A DNA stretch of 64,000 nt from CAVQBC01 sp963848415 (GCA_963848415.1 CAWKDN010000001.1:2728001-2792000); one strand, 5' to 3'; shown: positions 49,984 through 58,933, numbered from the stretch's first letter. The notes: generated by a model not told the origin, from the sequence alone. Translations and numbers: made by a program.

Positions 49984-51503
49984 GCCGGGCAGGCTGGATC
50001 GAGCCGCTCCCCGACGCGGAGCTGATGCGCGCGACCGACGCGTGGGCGATCGAGACGCTCGGCATCCCGTCGCTGGTCCTGATGGAGCGGGCGGGGGAGG
50101 GGCTCGCCGCCGTCGTGGCTCGCCGTGTCCCGGCGGGGCGGATCGCGGTGGTGTGCGGCAAGGGCAACAACGGCGGCGACGGCCTCGTCGCCGCCCGGCT
50201 GCTGCGCGAGGCCGGCCGCGAGGTCGACGTGCTCGCCGTCTGGCCGCTCGACGAGCTGTCCGGCGACGCCGCCGAGCAGCTGCGACGGCTGCCCGGGTGC
50301 CCGCCCGAGGCCTTCGCCGCCGAGCGGCTGCGCGGCGCGAGCGGGATCGTCGACGCCCTGCTGGGGACGGGCTTCTCCGGCGCCGCCCGCGACCCCGCGC
50401 GGGCCGCCATCGCCGCGCTGGGCGAGGCGCAGGCGCCCGTGGTGGCGGCCGACGTTCCGAGCGGGGTGGACGCCTCGACGGGCGAGGTCGAGGGCGACGC
50501 GGTGCGGGCGGTCGCCACCGCCACCTTCCACCGGGCCAAGCCGGGGCTGTGGATCGCGCCCGGCAAGGCGCACGCCGGCGCCGTCGAGGTGATCGACATC
50601 GGGATCCCGGCGGACGGCGCGCCCGGCCCGGCCGCGGCCGGCCTCACCGGCGACGGCGTGCTGGAGGGCATCCCGCGCCGCGGGGCCGCCTCGACCAAGT
50701 TCACCTCCGGCAACGTCGTGGTGATCGGCGGTTCGCGCGGCTTGACCGGCGCGCCGTCGATGGCCGCCCTGGCGGCGGTGCGCTCCGGGGCCGGCTACGT
50801 GACGGTGGCGGCTGCGGCGTCGCTCGAGCTCGCCTTCGCGGCGCGCCTGCTGGAGGCCATGTTCGTGGCCCTGCCCGAGGCCGACGGCGCGCTCGGTCCC
50901 GACGCGGCCGAGCCCGCGCTCGCGGCGGCCGGGCGCGCGAACGCCGTCGTGCTCGGCCCCGGGCTCGGCCGCCGGCCGGAGACCCAGGCGCTGGTTCGTG
51001 AGCTCGCCGCCCGCGTCGAGGCGCCGCTGGTGATCGACGCCGACGGGCTCAACGCGCTGTCCGGGGCGCTCGGCGAGATCCTCCCGGGACGGCGGGCGCC
51101 GACGATCCTCACCCCGCACGCCGGCGAGCTCGGGCGGCTGCTGGAGGTGGGCTCGGGCGAGATCGCTGCCCACCGGCTCGCCTGCGTTCGCGCCGCGGCG
51201 GCCGAGGCCGGCGCCGTCGTCGTGCTCAAGGGCGACGACACGCTGGTGGCCGCGCCCGACGGGCTGGTGGCGGTCTCCCGCGGCGGCGCGCCCGGCCTGG
51301 CGACCGCGGGCACGGGCGACGTGCTCTCCGGCGTCACCGGCGCGATGCTCGCCAAGGGCCTGACGCCCCACCACGCCGCCTGCGCGGCGGTGCAGGTCCA
51401 CCTGCACGCCGGTCGCCTGGCGGCCGCGCCGCACGGCCCCGACACGGTCATCGCCTCGGACGTGATCGCCGCGCTGCCGGCGGCCCTGCAGCCGCCGAAC
51501 TAG
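49980..51503 (+). CDS. nnr: Bifunctional NAD(P)H-hydrate epimerase / ADP-dependent NAD(P)H-hydrate dehydratase
   Basis: The 507-residue protein has two domains. The N-terminal epimerase (about 1-205) shows CGKGNNGGDGLVAARLL and ADVPSGVDASTGEV. The C-terminal dehydratase (about 220-505) shows IGGSRGLTGAP, IDADGLNALSG, LTPHAGELGRLL and the nucleotide-binding ATAGTGDVLSGVTG. Together they repair hydrated NADH and NADPH formed by heat or by side reactions. The GTG overlaps the acpS stop, so the two genes are coupled. Length and motifs are as expected. Confidence 0.95.
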   Translation: MSRAGWIEPLPDAELMRATDAWAIETLGIPSLVLMERAGEGLAAVVARRVPAGRIAVVCGKGNNGGDGLVAARLLREAGREVDVLAVWPLDELSGDAAEQLRRLPGCPPEAFAAERLRGASGIVDALLGTGFSGAARDPARAAIAALGEAQAPVVAADVPSGVDASTGEVEGDAVRAVATATFHRAKPGLWIAPGKAHAGAVEVIDIGIPADGAPGPAAAGLTGDGVLEGIPRRGAASTKFTSGNVVVIGGSRGLTGAPSMAALAAVRSGAGYVTVAAAASLELAFAARLLEAMFVALPEADGALGPDAAEPALAAAGRANAVVLGPGLGRRPETQALVRELAARVEAPLVIDADGLNALSGALGEILPGRRAPTILTPHAGELGRLLEVGSGEIAAHRLACVRAAAAEAGAVVVLKGDDTLVAAPDGLVAVSRGGAPGLATAGTGDVLSGVTGAMLAKGLTPHHAACAAVQVHLHAGRLAAAPHGPDTVIASDVIAALPAALQPPN

Positions 51504-51665
51504 ATGATTGATTCCATGGCCGTGCGGCCGGCTGGCGGATGTTCCGTGGATGCTGGGGGGTGCCCGCCCGAGGGCACAGTGGTGTTGCCACGGGTCCTCT
51601 GGGCGGGTGCCGTCCAGCCCCGCGGGACGCCGCCAGACGGTCGTGGGGTCGTGGAGTCACTCATC

Positions 51666-51671
51666 TAGCCT
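51666..51671 (+). promoter_or_regulatory. -10 box for leaderless alr transcript
   Basis: TAGCCT lies 7 nt before the alr ATG, with no Shine-Dalgarno between. The preceding 160 nt (51504-51665) hold only a small hairpin GTGCCC/GGGCAC and no other clear signal. Confidence 0.5.
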
Positions 51672-51678
51672 GCTTCAG

Positions 51679-52803
51679 ATGCTCCGAGCCCTCGCGCGCG
51701 TGAACCTGGCGGCCGTCGAGCGCAACTGCGCGCGGCTGGCGGCGGTCGCGGCCCCCGCGCGGCTGTGCGTCGTCGTCAAGGCCGACGGCTACGGGCACGG
51801 GGCCGTCCCGGCCGCGCGCGCGGCGCTCGCGGGCGGCGCGAGCTGGCTGGCGGTCGCCACCGCCGAGGAGGCACGCGCGCTGCGCGCCGCCGGGTTCGTC
51901 GAGGTGCCGATCCTGGTCATGGGCGCGCTGTCGGAGGAAGAGCTCGCGGTCGCCGTCGCGGCGCGCGCCGACGTCGTGGCCTGGCGCGAGGGCTTCGTGT
52001 CGGCGCTCGCGGCGCTGGCGGGCGCCGAGGGCATCGGCGTCCACGTCAAGCTCGACAGCGGCATGGGGCGCCTGGGCACGCGCGACGCCCCCGAGGCCAC
52101 ACGCGTGGCCCGTGCCGTCGCCGCCGAGCCGCGGCTGCGGCTGGCGGGCGCCATGACCCACTTCGCCACCTCCGACGACGACGCGGCCTTCGTGCGCGAG
52201 CAGCTGGCCGTGTTCACGCCCTGGGCGGCGGAGCTCAAGGCCGCCCACCCCGGCCTGCTGGTACACGCCGCCAACTCGGCGGCCGCGCTCGGCGAGCCGG
52301 CGTCGCGCGGCGACCTCGTGCGCTGCGGGATCGCCGCCTACGGCCTCGACCCCTTCCACGCCGACGCGGCGGCGCAGGGCCTCGAGCCCGCGCTCGAGCT
52401 GCTCAGCTACGTGGCGGAGGTCAAGCGCGCGGCGCCCAGCCAGAGCGCGGGCTACGGCCGGCGCTTCGTGGCGCAGGCGCCGACGTGGCTCGGCACGATC
52501 CCGATCGGCTACGGCGACGGGGTGCGCCGCGCGCTGACCAACAACGCCGACGTGCTGGTCGGCGGCCGGCGCGTGCCGCTGGTCGGCACGGTGTCGATGG
52601 ACAACATCACGGTCGACCTCGGGCCCGGCGAGCGCGAGCCGGTCGCCCGCGGCGCCCCCGCCGTGCTGATCGGGGCGGCCGGCGGCGAGGCGATCTCCGC
52701 CGAGGAGGTCGCCCGCCGCCTGCAGACCATCAACTACGAGGTGGTGTGCGGCATCTCCGCGCGCGTGCCGCGGGCCTACCACCGGGACGGCGAACCGGTG
52801 TGA
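51679..52803 (+). CDS. alr: Alanine racemase
   Basis: The 374-residue protein is a complete fold-type III PLP enzyme. The PLP lysine is Lys34 in VVVKADGYGHGA, and the second catalytic residue is Tyr259 in SAGYGRRF. TIPIGYGDGVRRAL, VSMDNITVDLG and TINYEVVCGIS complete the family set. It supplies D-alanine for peptidoglycan. The ATG at 51679 is chosen because upstream in-frame sequence has no homology-like character and a -10 box is 7 nt before it. The stop overlaps the next gene's GTG (GTGTGA). Confidence 0.96.
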   Translation: MLRALARVNLAAVERNCARLAAVAAPARLCVVVKADGYGHGAVPAARAALAGGASWLAVATAEEARALRAAGFVEVPILVMGALSEEELAVAVAARADVVAWREGFVSALAALAGAEGIGVHVKLDSGMGRLGTRDAPEATRVARAVAAEPRLRLAGAMTHFATSDDDAAFVREQLAVFTPWAAELKAAHPGLLVHAANSAAALGEPASRGDLVRCGIAAYGLDPFHADAAAQGLEPALELLSYVAEVKRAAPSQSAGYGRRFVAQAPTWLGTIPIGYGDGVRRALTNNADVLVGGRRVPLVGTVSMDNITVDLGPGEREPVARGAPAVLIGAAGGEAISAEEVARRLQTINYEVVCGISARVPRAYHRDGEPV

Positions 52804-54215
52804 GCCGCGCCGCGGCCGGGGGCGACGCCCTCGAGCTCGCCCGGGAGGCGCTGGCCGGCGAGCCGGCCTGGCTGGTCGGGGGCGCGGTCCGCGATCGGCT
52901 GCTCGGCCGACCCACCCGAGACCTCGACGTCGCGCTCGCGGGCACGCCGAAGGCGGCAGCGGTCCGCCTGGCACGCGCGTCGGGCGGCGCGCCCTTCTCC
53001 CTCTCGGACGCGTTCGGCGCCTGGCGGGTCGTCGCGCCCGACCACGGTTGGCACGTCGACCTGCTGCCACTGCGCGACGGCGAGCTCGCCGCCGACCTCG
53101 CCGCCCGCGACTTCACGGTCAACGCGATCGCCGAGCCGCTCGCGGGCGGAGAGCGGGTGGATCCCTTCGGCGGCGAGGCCGACCTCGCCGCCCGCCGGCT
53201 GCGCGCCGTCTCGCCGACCGCGCTCGACGACGACCCGTTGCGCTGCCTGCGCGCCGTGCGGCTGACCGCCGAGCTCGGGCTCGCGCTCGAGCCCGGCACC
53301 GCGCGCGCGGTGGCGGCCGCCGGCCCCGCGCTGGACGGCGTCGCGCCAGAGCGCGTGTTCGCCGAGCTCAAGCGGATCGTCGGCGCCGAGCGGCCGCGCG
53401 ACGGCCTCGCGCTGATGGACGTGCTCGGGCTCACCGCGGTGGTGCTGCCCGAGCTGGCCGGGCTGCGCGGGGTCGAGCAGAACGTCTACCACCACGCCGA
53501 CGTCCTCGACCACACGCTGGAGGTGCTCGACGCCGTGGTGGCGCTCGAGCGCGACCCCGCCGGCGCCGGCCTGGGGGAGTGGGGCCCGCGCGTGGGGGCG
53601 TTGTTGGCCCAGCCGCTGGCCGACGAGCTGACGCGCGGGCAGGCGATGCGCTTCGCGGCGCTGCTGCACGACGCCGCCAAGCCGCAGACGCGCGGGATGC
53701 GCCCGGACGGCCGCGTCACCTTCGTCGGCCACGACGCCGAGGGCGCGGAGCTCTGCCGGCGGGTGCTCGGCCGCCTGCGCGCCTCCGAGCGCCTGGCGGG
53801 CTACGTCGCCGCGCTCACCCTCCACCACCTCCGGCTCGGCTTCCTCGTCCACGAGCGCCCGCTGTCGCGCCGTTCGGTGTGGCACTACCTGCAGGCGACC
53901 GCCCCCTACCCGGTCGAGGTCACGGCCTTCACCGTGGCCGACCGCCTCGCCACGCGCGGGCGCAACGCCGAGCCGGCCATCGCCGCCCATCTCGAGCTCG
54001 CGCGCGAGATGATCGGCCAGGCGTTCGCCGTCGCCGACGCGACGCCGGCGCCGCCGCTCGTGCGCGGCGACGAGCTGGCGGCGGCCGTCGGCCTGCCGCG
54101 CGGGCCCCGGCTCGGCCGGCTCCTCGCCCGCCTGGAGGAGGAGCGCTTCGCGGGTGAGATCGCGACGCCGGAGGAGGCGCTGCGCCGCGCCCGTGAGCTG
54201 CTCGCGGACGGCTGA
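52800..54215 (+). CDS. CCA-adding enzyme / poly(A) polymerase-type tRNA nucleotidyltransferase with HD domain
   Basis: The 471-residue protein has the class II nucleotidyltransferase head WLVGGAVRDRLLGRPTRDLDVAL, with the metal-binding DLD pair, and the RDFTVNAIA strand. DDDPLRCLRAVR then begins the RNA-binding domain. An HD domain follows (RFAALLHDAAKP, VGHDAEGAEL). It probably adds or repairs the 3'-CCA of tRNA, although poly(A) polymerase activity cannot be excluded from sequence. The GTG start overlaps the alr stop. A -10-like box for the next gene lies 7 nt after its stop. Confidence 0.88.
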   Translation: MSRAAAGGDALELAREALAGEPAWLVGGAVRDRLLGRPTRDLDVALAGTPKAAAVRLARASGGAPFSLSDAFGAWRVVAPDHGWHVDLLPLRDGELAADLAARDFTVNAIAEPLAGGERVDPFGGEADLAARRLRAVSPTALDDDPLRCLRAVRLTAELGLALEPGTARAVAAAGPALDGVAPERVFAELKRIVGAERPRDGLALMDVLGLTAVVLPELAGLRGVEQNVYHHADVLDHTLEVLDAVVALERDPAGAGLGEWGPRVGALLAQPLADELTRGQAMRFAALLHDAAKPQTRGMRPDGRVTFVGHDAEGAELCRRVLGRLRASERLAGYVAALTLHHLRLGFLVHERPLSRRSVWHYLQATAPYPVEVTAFTVADRLATRGRNAEPAIAAHLELAREMIGQAFAVADATPAPPLVRGDELAAAVGLPRGPRLGRLLARLEEERFAGEIATPEEALRRARELLADG

Positions 54216-54221
54216 GTCGTC

Positions 54222-54227
54222 TACCCT
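54222..54227 (+). promoter_or_regulatory. -10 box for leaderless secreted-protein gene
   Basis: TACCCT is followed by 6 nt and then the ATG at 54234, with no Shine-Dalgarno. Confidence 0.45.
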
Positions 54228-54233
54228 GCACCG

Positions 54234-54803
54234 ATGCGCCGTTTTCCTGCGCTGCTCGGCCTGCTCGTGCTCGCCCTCGCGGTCCCGGCGTCCGCCCAGG
54301 ACACGCTCTTCCGGGTCGAGGTGGAGGACCGCCGGGGCGAGACCCGCGGGCCGCTGGACATCGTGCGGGTCTCGCTCGGGCCGACGGCGCGCGACGTGCT
54401 GGTCGGGCAGGTGACGATGGCCGGCCGCTGGAGCGCCGAGGAGCTGCGCGCGCCCAGCGGCGCGCAGGGCTCGCTGTGCTTCGCGGTCTACGTGCGCCGC
54501 ACGGCCGGGGAGGACTCGCCGGACTTCCTGGCCTGCGCGACGCCCGCGGCCGCCGGCGACGCGTTCGTCGGCCGGGTGCTGCGCAACCGGGCCAACGGCC
54601 TGCCGCGGGCGGTCGCCGGCGCCGAGGTGCGGCGGCTCTCGCGCCGGACCCTCGAGCTGCGCTTCGCGACGGAAGCGCTCGGGTCCCCCGGCCGGATCGG
54701 CTACGAGGTCGAGACGGCCACCTACGGCCGGCGCTGCCCGCGCCCGCAGGGGTGCCTGGACCGCTCGCCCGAGGTCCGCCCAGCGCGCCTGCGCCTCGGT
54801 TGA
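54234..54803 (+). CDS. Secreted protein of unknown function
   Basis: The 189-residue protein has a clear signal peptide (FPALLGLLVLALAVPASA, cleavage before QDT). The mature part is about 168 residues, beta-rich and basic, with two cysteine groups (SLCFAVYVRR and FLACATP; RRCPRPQGC) that could form disulfides. No family is recognised. The ATG at 54234 follows the CCA-enzyme gene by 18 nt. An in-frame signal peptide and normal high-GC codon use support it as a real gene. Confidence 0.7.
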   Translation: MRRFPALLGLLVLALAVPASAQDTLFRVEVEDRRGETRGPLDIVRVSLGPTARDVLVGQVTMAGRWSAEELRAPSGAQGSLCFAVYVRRTAGEDSPDFLACATPAAAGDAFVGRVLRNRANGLPRAVAGAEVRRLSRRTLELRFATEALGSPGRIGYEVETATYGRRCPRPQGCLDRSPEVRPARLRLG

Positions 54804-54836
54804 GGTCCTGGCGCAACCCCGCTCGGATGTTCCCCC

Positions 54837-54866
54837 TTGCGCGGGCCGTCCGGGTGCGGGTAGTTT
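54837..54866 (+). promoter_or_regulatory. Sigma-70-like promoter of the cold-shock gene
   Basis: TTGCGC (54837-54842) and TAGTTT (54861-54866) are 18 nt apart. They leave a leader of about 100 nt before the cspA-family start, as is usual for cold-shock genes. Confidence 0.5.
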
Positions 54867-54971
54867 TGGCGCGGAAGGGTCGGCCCGGGGGCCGGCCGGA
54901 GTCCGGCGCACCAAGGATGGCTCGGAGGTCGGGCGTACTGCGCGCCTGCAAGTCAGCGGGGTCACAGCACT

Positions 54972-55175
54972 ATGAGCACCGGGACGGTCAAGTGGTTCAG
55001 CGACGACAAGGGCTTCGGCTTCATCACGCCCGATGAGGGCGGCCGGGACCTGTTCGTCCACTTCAGCGGCATCGTCGGCGACGGGTACCGCTCGCTCGCC
55101 GAGGGAGCGAAGGTCTCCTACGACGAGGAGCAGGGCGACAAGGGGCCCAAGGCGGTCAACGTCCAGAAGCTCTAG
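54972..55175 (+). CDS. Cold-shock protein (CspA family)
   Basis: The 67-residue protein is a single OB-fold cold-shock domain with TVKWFSDDKGFGFITPD (RNP1) and DLFVHFSGI (RNP2). It binds single-stranded nucleic acid and melts RNA structure. The ATG is preceded by a long untranslated leader with a sigma-70-like promoter about 105 nt upstream. A hairpin follows 14 nt after the stop, so the gene is monocistronic. Confidence 0.95.
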   Translation: MSTGTVKWFSDDKGFGFITPDEGGRDLFVHFSGIVGDGYRSLAEGAKVSYDEEQGDKGPKAVNVQKL

Positions 55176-55189
55176 CCCGCGCCGCTGCG

Positions 55190-55216
55190 CCGCCGGGGCG
55201 TCTCGCCGCCCGGCGG
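55190..55216 (+). terminator. Hairpin after the cold-shock gene
   Basis: CCGCCGGGGCG-TCT-CGC(CG)CCCGGCGG forms an 11-bp stem with a two-base bulge. No T-tract follows. Confidence 0.5.
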
Positions 55217-55254
55217 ACAGCAACCCTGGCCGGTCCGTCGTGTTCAATGCCGGG

Positions 55255-55941
55255 ATGTCCTTGCGCGCCACCCTCGCCCGCATCGCCGGCCCGACCCTCG
55301 CGGCCGGCGCGCTGCTCGCCTTCGCCTCGCCGGCCTCGGCCCGGATCGTCGAGATCGGCCAGACCGAGCCGGCGGCGACGCCGAGCTGCCCGTCGACGCC
55401 CTGCCGGGCGATCACCCGCACCACCGGCTTCCAGGCCAAGGTCGGGCCCACCCGCGGGCTCTTCGCCGTGCCCGAGAACGGCCGCATCGTCGCCTGGACG
55501 ATCACCTTGGGCACGCCCGCCCGGGCGCAGATCCGCTTCTTCGACGACTACGCCAGCGGCGAGGCCTCGGCCGGGATCTCGGTCCTGCGCCCCGGCCGCC
55601 GGCTGTTCGGCCGCGTGCTCGCCGCCAGCCCGATCGTGGAGCTCACGCCCTACTTCGGCACCACCGCGCAGTTCCCGCTGGTCAACTCGATCCGCGTCCG
55701 CAAGGGCCAGCTGGTCGCGCTCACCGTCCCCACCTGGGCCCCGGCCCTGTCGCTCGGCTTCGGGGGCGACACGTCGTGGCGCGCCAGCCGGCAGCGGGGC
55801 GAGTGCGACGAGAACCAGACCCAGACCGCGCAGACCGAGACGGGCGAGCTGACCCAGTACCGCTGTCTGTACCGCACGGCCCGCCTGACGTACTCCGCCA
55901 CGCTGATCACCGATCCGCAGCGGGCGCAGCCCGAGCAGTAG
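55255..55941 (+). CDS. Secreted protein of unknown function
   Basis: The 228-residue protein has a signal peptide (ATLARIAGPTLAAGALLAF, cleavage near ASA-RIV). The mature protein has an N-terminal CPSTPC pair, a middle beta-rich part with FAVPENGRIVAWTITLG and a C-terminal CDEN/YRC pair. No catalytic motif is visible and I do not recognise a named family. The ATG at 55255 gives the natural signal peptide. It lies directly before the GH4 gene (8 nt), so the two may be co-transcribed. Confidence 0.7.
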   Translation: MSLRATLARIAGPTLAAGALLAFASPASARIVEIGQTEPAATPSCPSTPCRAITRTTGFQAKVGPTRGLFAVPENGRIVAWTITLGTPARAQIRFFDDYASGEASAGISVLRPGRRLFGRVLAASPIVELTPYFGTTAQFPLVNSIRVRKGQLVALTVPTWAPALSLGFGGDTSWRASRQRGECDENQTQTAQTETGELTQYRCLYRTARLTYSATLITDPQRAQPEQ

Positions 55942-55949
55942 CCCGGCCG

Positions 55950-57305
55950 ATGACCAAGGTCGCCTTCGTCGGGGCCGGCTCGGCGGAGTTCACGCAGCGG
56001 CTGGCGTCCGACCTGCTGGGCTTTCCCGCGCTGGCCGACGGGCTGTCGATCGCGCTGATGGACGTCGACCCGGATCGCCTGCGCACCTCCGAGCGCGTGG
56101 TGCGCCGGCTGGCCGACCGGGCGGGCGTGCGTGCCGAGGTGCAGGCCACGCTGGACCGCCGGGTCGCGCTCGACGCGGCCGACTACGTCGTGACCTGCTT
56201 TCAGGTCGGTGGCTACGAGCCCGCCACGGTGGTCGACTTCGAGGTCCCCAAGCGCTTCGGCCTGCGCCAGACGATCGGCGACACGCTCGGCGTCGGCGGG
56301 ATCATGCGCGGCCTGCGCACGATCCCCGTGCTGCTCGACGTCTGCCGCGACATGGAGGAGCTGTGCCCGGACGCGCTCCTGCTCCAGTACGTCAACCCCA
56401 TGTCGATGCTGTGCTGGGCGGTCGCCGAGGCGAGCTCGGTCCGGGCGGTCGGGCTCTGCCATTCCGTGCAGCACACGACGGCCGAGCTGGCCGCCGACCT
56501 CGGCGTGCGCCCCGCGGATGTGCAGGCCGAGGTCGCCGGCATCAACCACCTCGCCTTCTTCTTGCGCCTCGAGCGCGAGGGCGAAGATCTCTATCCCGCC
56601 CTACGGCAGGTGCTCGAGGAGGGACGGGTGCCGGACGCCAACCGCGTGCGCTACGAGGTGCTCCGCTACTTCGGCGCGTTCGTGACCGAGTCCTCCGAGC
56701 ACCTCGCCGAGTACGTGCCGTGGTTCATCAAGGCGGCGCGGCCGGACCTGATCGAGCGCTTCGGCGTGCCGCTGGACGAGTACCCGCGGCGCTGCGAGCG
56801 CTCCATCGCGGGCTGGGACGCCCTGCGCAACCGGCTCGAGCGCGGAGAAGACCTGGAGGAAGGCTCCGGCGGGCCGAGCGTCGAGTACGGGGCCGACATC
56901 ATCGAGGCGTGCGAGACCGGCCGGCCGTTCCGCTTCAACGGCAACGTCCCGAACGCGCTCGGCGGGGACCGGCGGCTGATCGCCGAGCTGCCGGAGGACT
57001 GCTGCGTCGAGGTGCCCTGCGTGGCCTCCGAGCGCGGCATCGAGGCCGAGCCGGTGCGGGCGCTGCCGCGTCATCTCGCGGCGCTGATGCAGCCCGCCGT
57101 CGCGGTGCAGGGCCTGACGGTCGAGGCGGCGCTGAGCGGGCGCTCGGAGCCCGCCTACCGGGCCGCGATGCTCGACCCGCACACCGCGGGCGAGCTGCCG
57201 CTGGACGAGATCGCCGCGCTGGTCGACGCGCTGCTGGAGGCCCACGGCGACTGGATCCCGCCGCTGGCACCGCCGCCGTGGCGGACGCCGGCCCGCCGCG
57301 CCTAG
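55950..57305 (+). CDS. Family 4 glycoside hydrolase (alpha-galactosidase/alpha-glucosidase type)
   Basis: The 451-residue protein has the NAD-binding start KVAFVGAGSAEFTQRLASDL, DVDPDRLRTSERVV and the metal-binding Cys/His motifs GLCHSVQHT and GINHLAFF. QYVNPMSMLCW is another GH4 signature. GH4 enzymes use NAD+ and a divalent metal to open the glycosidic bond by an oxidation-elimination route in the cytoplasm. The substrate, an alpha-galactoside or alpha-glucoside, is not settled by the sequence. It follows the secreted protein gene by 8 nt. Confidence 0.88.
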   Translation: MTKVAFVGAGSAEFTQRLASDLLGFPALADGLSIALMDVDPDRLRTSERVVRRLADRAGVRAEVQATLDRRVALDAADYVVTCFQVGGYEPATVVDFEVPKRFGLRQTIGDTLGVGGIMRGLRTIPVLLDVCRDMEELCPDALLLQYVNPMSMLCWAVAEASSVRAVGLCHSVQHTTAELAADLGVRPADVQAEVAGINHLAFFLRLEREGEDLYPALRQVLEEGRVPDANRVRYEVLRYFGAFVTESSEHLAEYVPWFIKAARPDLIERFGVPLDEYPRRCERSIAGWDALRNRLERGEDLEEGSGGPSVEYGADIIEACETGRPFRFNGNVPNALGGDRRLIAELPEDCCVEVPCVASERGIEAEPVRALPRHLAALMQPAVAVQGLTVEAALSGRSEPAYRAAMLDPHTAGELPLDEIAALVDALLEAHGDWIPPLAPPPWRTPARRA

Positions 57306-57347
57306 TCTGAACGGACTCCGCGTTCCCGGTCGGGGTCTCGCCTGAAG

Positions 57348-57802
57348 CTACTGCGACAGGGCGACCACTCGCACCTGGTGGCCGAAGCGAACGAAGTCCT
57401 CGAGGTTGCTGGTGATGACTGTGTCCACGCCGTGTACGAGCATGGTGGCGACGATGTTCGCGTCGTGGACCTGTCTGCCCGTGCATTCGACCGCATCGAG
57501 CAAGTTCGCCAGGCGGTCGGCCACCTTCTCGTGCTCGGCCATCAACCGCAGCCGGTTCCGCAGCGCTCGGACGTTGGCGCCGCCGCCGGCTGCAGCATCC
57601 CGAGGCCGTCGTGTTCGACCGAACGAGTGGCCACGGCTAGGTACTCACGCAGGATCTGCCCGCTGGTGTAGAGCACGACACCGGACGCCGGCCACTCGTT
57701 GAGCGATACGACCGCGTCCTGGTGATCGGGCCGTTCCTCGTCCGTCGCTGCCAAGAGCACGTTCGTGTCGAGGACGACGCGGTCAGCGCCCGGCGTCGCC
57801 AT
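57348..57802 (-). pseudogene. PIN-domain (VapC/FitB-like) toxin gene with frameshift
   Basis: Two frames join into one PIN domain. The first runs from ATG 57802 with VVLDTNVLLAATDEERPDHQD (first acidic cluster) to MLQPAAAP. The other frame continues NVRALRNRLRLMAEHEKVADRLANLLDA, then HDANIVATMLVHGVDTVIT with the C-terminal acidic residues. The break is in a GGCGGCGGCGCC run near 57580, where a one-base shift restores the protein. Toxin activity as a metal-dependent RNase would be lost unless the shift is a sequencing error. It overlaps the antitoxin gene by 20 nt. Confidence 0.8.
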
Positions 57803-58014
57803 AGATCTCCTCCCGCCTCCAGGAGGAGGTGCCTCCCGCTCGCACCGTGTGCAGCCGAACCGGGTCGATCGCCGCCGGAGGCCGCTGACCTGCCGCCGCT
57901 GCCGCCAGGATCTGCCGGATCTCCTGTTGCATCGACTCGGCCGTGCCGCGCTGCCCGCTCACGCAGCGCGGCCACCACCGGCTCCGGCACGTTCCGTACG
58001 TGTATCGCCGCCAC
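57783..58014 (-). pseudogene. FitA/VapB-like ribbon-helix-helix antitoxin gene with frameshift
   Basis: GTG 58014 begins AAIHVRNVPEPVVAALRERAARHGR, a ribbon-helix-helix antitoxin start. After a one-base excess near 57935 the other frame continues SMQQEIRQILAAAAAGQRPP to the stop at 57783, ending EEIYGDAGR. Removing the extra base gives a normal antitoxin of about 77 residues that binds DNA and neutralises the adjacent PIN toxin. It overlaps the toxin start, as in intact modules. Confidence 0.78.
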
Positions 58015-58083
58015 CTACAAGCGCTTCGAGCCGACGACGACCGCCGTCGGCCGCGAGCACAGGCTGCTCGTCACGCGGCAGCG

Positions 58084-58248
58084 CGCACCGACGCCGGCCT
58101 GCTGATCATGAACCTCTGGCCCTCGCCCGAGGGCTCGAGAACAGCAAGCCAGGATCCGCGGCGGCTCGCGGCGCTCCGCGGCTCCGGGCTCACCCCCGAG
58201 CAGATCGAGCGGCACTACGCCGTCGACCACTACGTGCTGCTCGCCTGA
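58084..58248 (+). pseudogene. C-terminal fragment of an unidentified small protein gene
   Basis: The reading frame carries TDAGLLIMNLWPSPEGS and LTPEQIERHYAVDHYVLLA, a coherent C-terminal end of a small protein. The upstream half in the same frame is basic and coding-unlike and is antisense to the antitoxin pseudogene. It looks like a truncated gene cut by the toxin-antitoxin insertion; family unknown. Confidence 0.35.
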
Positions 58249-58369
58249 AGACCTGAGCCTGTCTCCTAGGCAGGCCGATCCCTATCCGGACGGATCGTCT
58301 GCGGTGAAGAACGGGATCCGGCAAGGACGCCATGATCGCCTCGGAACACAGCGATCCGAGGTCGGGTAT

Positions 58370-58933
58370 TCAGCGCCTGGTCTCGTACCTGGTCAGGAGC
58401 ACGCCGTCGGGAAACGTCCGGGTCTCCACCAGGCTCAGGTTCACCCAGTTGTCCAGGGCCGTGAAGAACGGCGTGCCGCCGCCCACCAGGACCGGATGGG
58501 TGACGATCGCGTACTCGTCGATCAGCCCGGCCCGCATGGCCGCCGCGGCGAGGGTGGCACCACCGATGTCCATGGGACCGCCATCGTCGGCCTTGAGCCG
58601 GGTGATCTCGGTGACCGCGTCGCCGGTGACCAGGCGGGTGTTCCAGTCGACCGTGCTGGTCGTCGAGGAGAACACCACCTTCGGCATGTCCCGCCAGCGG
58701 CTGGCGAACTCGATCTGCGCCGGTGTGGCGCTCGGCTGCTTGTCGCCGGTCGGCCAGTGGGAGCTCATCGTCTCCCACAGCTTGCGCCCGTACAGCGCCA
58801 GGCCTGTCGCCCCCACCCGGTCGGACCACCACTGGAACAGTTCGTCGCTCGGCACGCTCCAGCCGAGGTCGTCGCCGGGCGCGGCGATGTAGCCGTCCAG
58901 GCTCAGGTTCATGCCGAAGGTCAGTTTTCGCAT
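58370..58933 (-). CDS. Dihydrofolate-reductase-family (RibD C-terminal-like) protein
   Basis: The 187-residue protein begins RKLTFGMNLSLDGYIAAPGDDLGW and has YGRKLWETM and VVFSSTTSTVDWNTRL. It also has GGPMDIGGATLAAAAMRAGLIDE and HPVLVGGGTPFF, typical of the large YyaP/RibD-C reductase-like group. Members bind NADPH; the physiological substrate is usually unknown. The ATG at 58933 aligns with the family start. It lies inside a region of decayed genes but appears intact. Confidence 0.85.
   Translation of the reverse strand: MRKLTFGMNLSLDGYIAAPGDDLGWSVPSDELFQWWSDRVGATGLALYGRKLWETMSSHWPTGDKQPSATPAQIEFASRWRDMPKVVFSSTTSTVDWNTRLVTGDAVTEITRLKADDGGPMDIGGATLAAAAMRAGLIDEYAIVTHPVLVGGGTPFFTALDNWVNLSLVETRTFPDGVLLTRYETRR

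Noticed and set aside
51504..51665. Possible structured RNA before alr
   Set aside because: Only a 6-bp hairpin and GC-rich sequence; no known RNA consensus.
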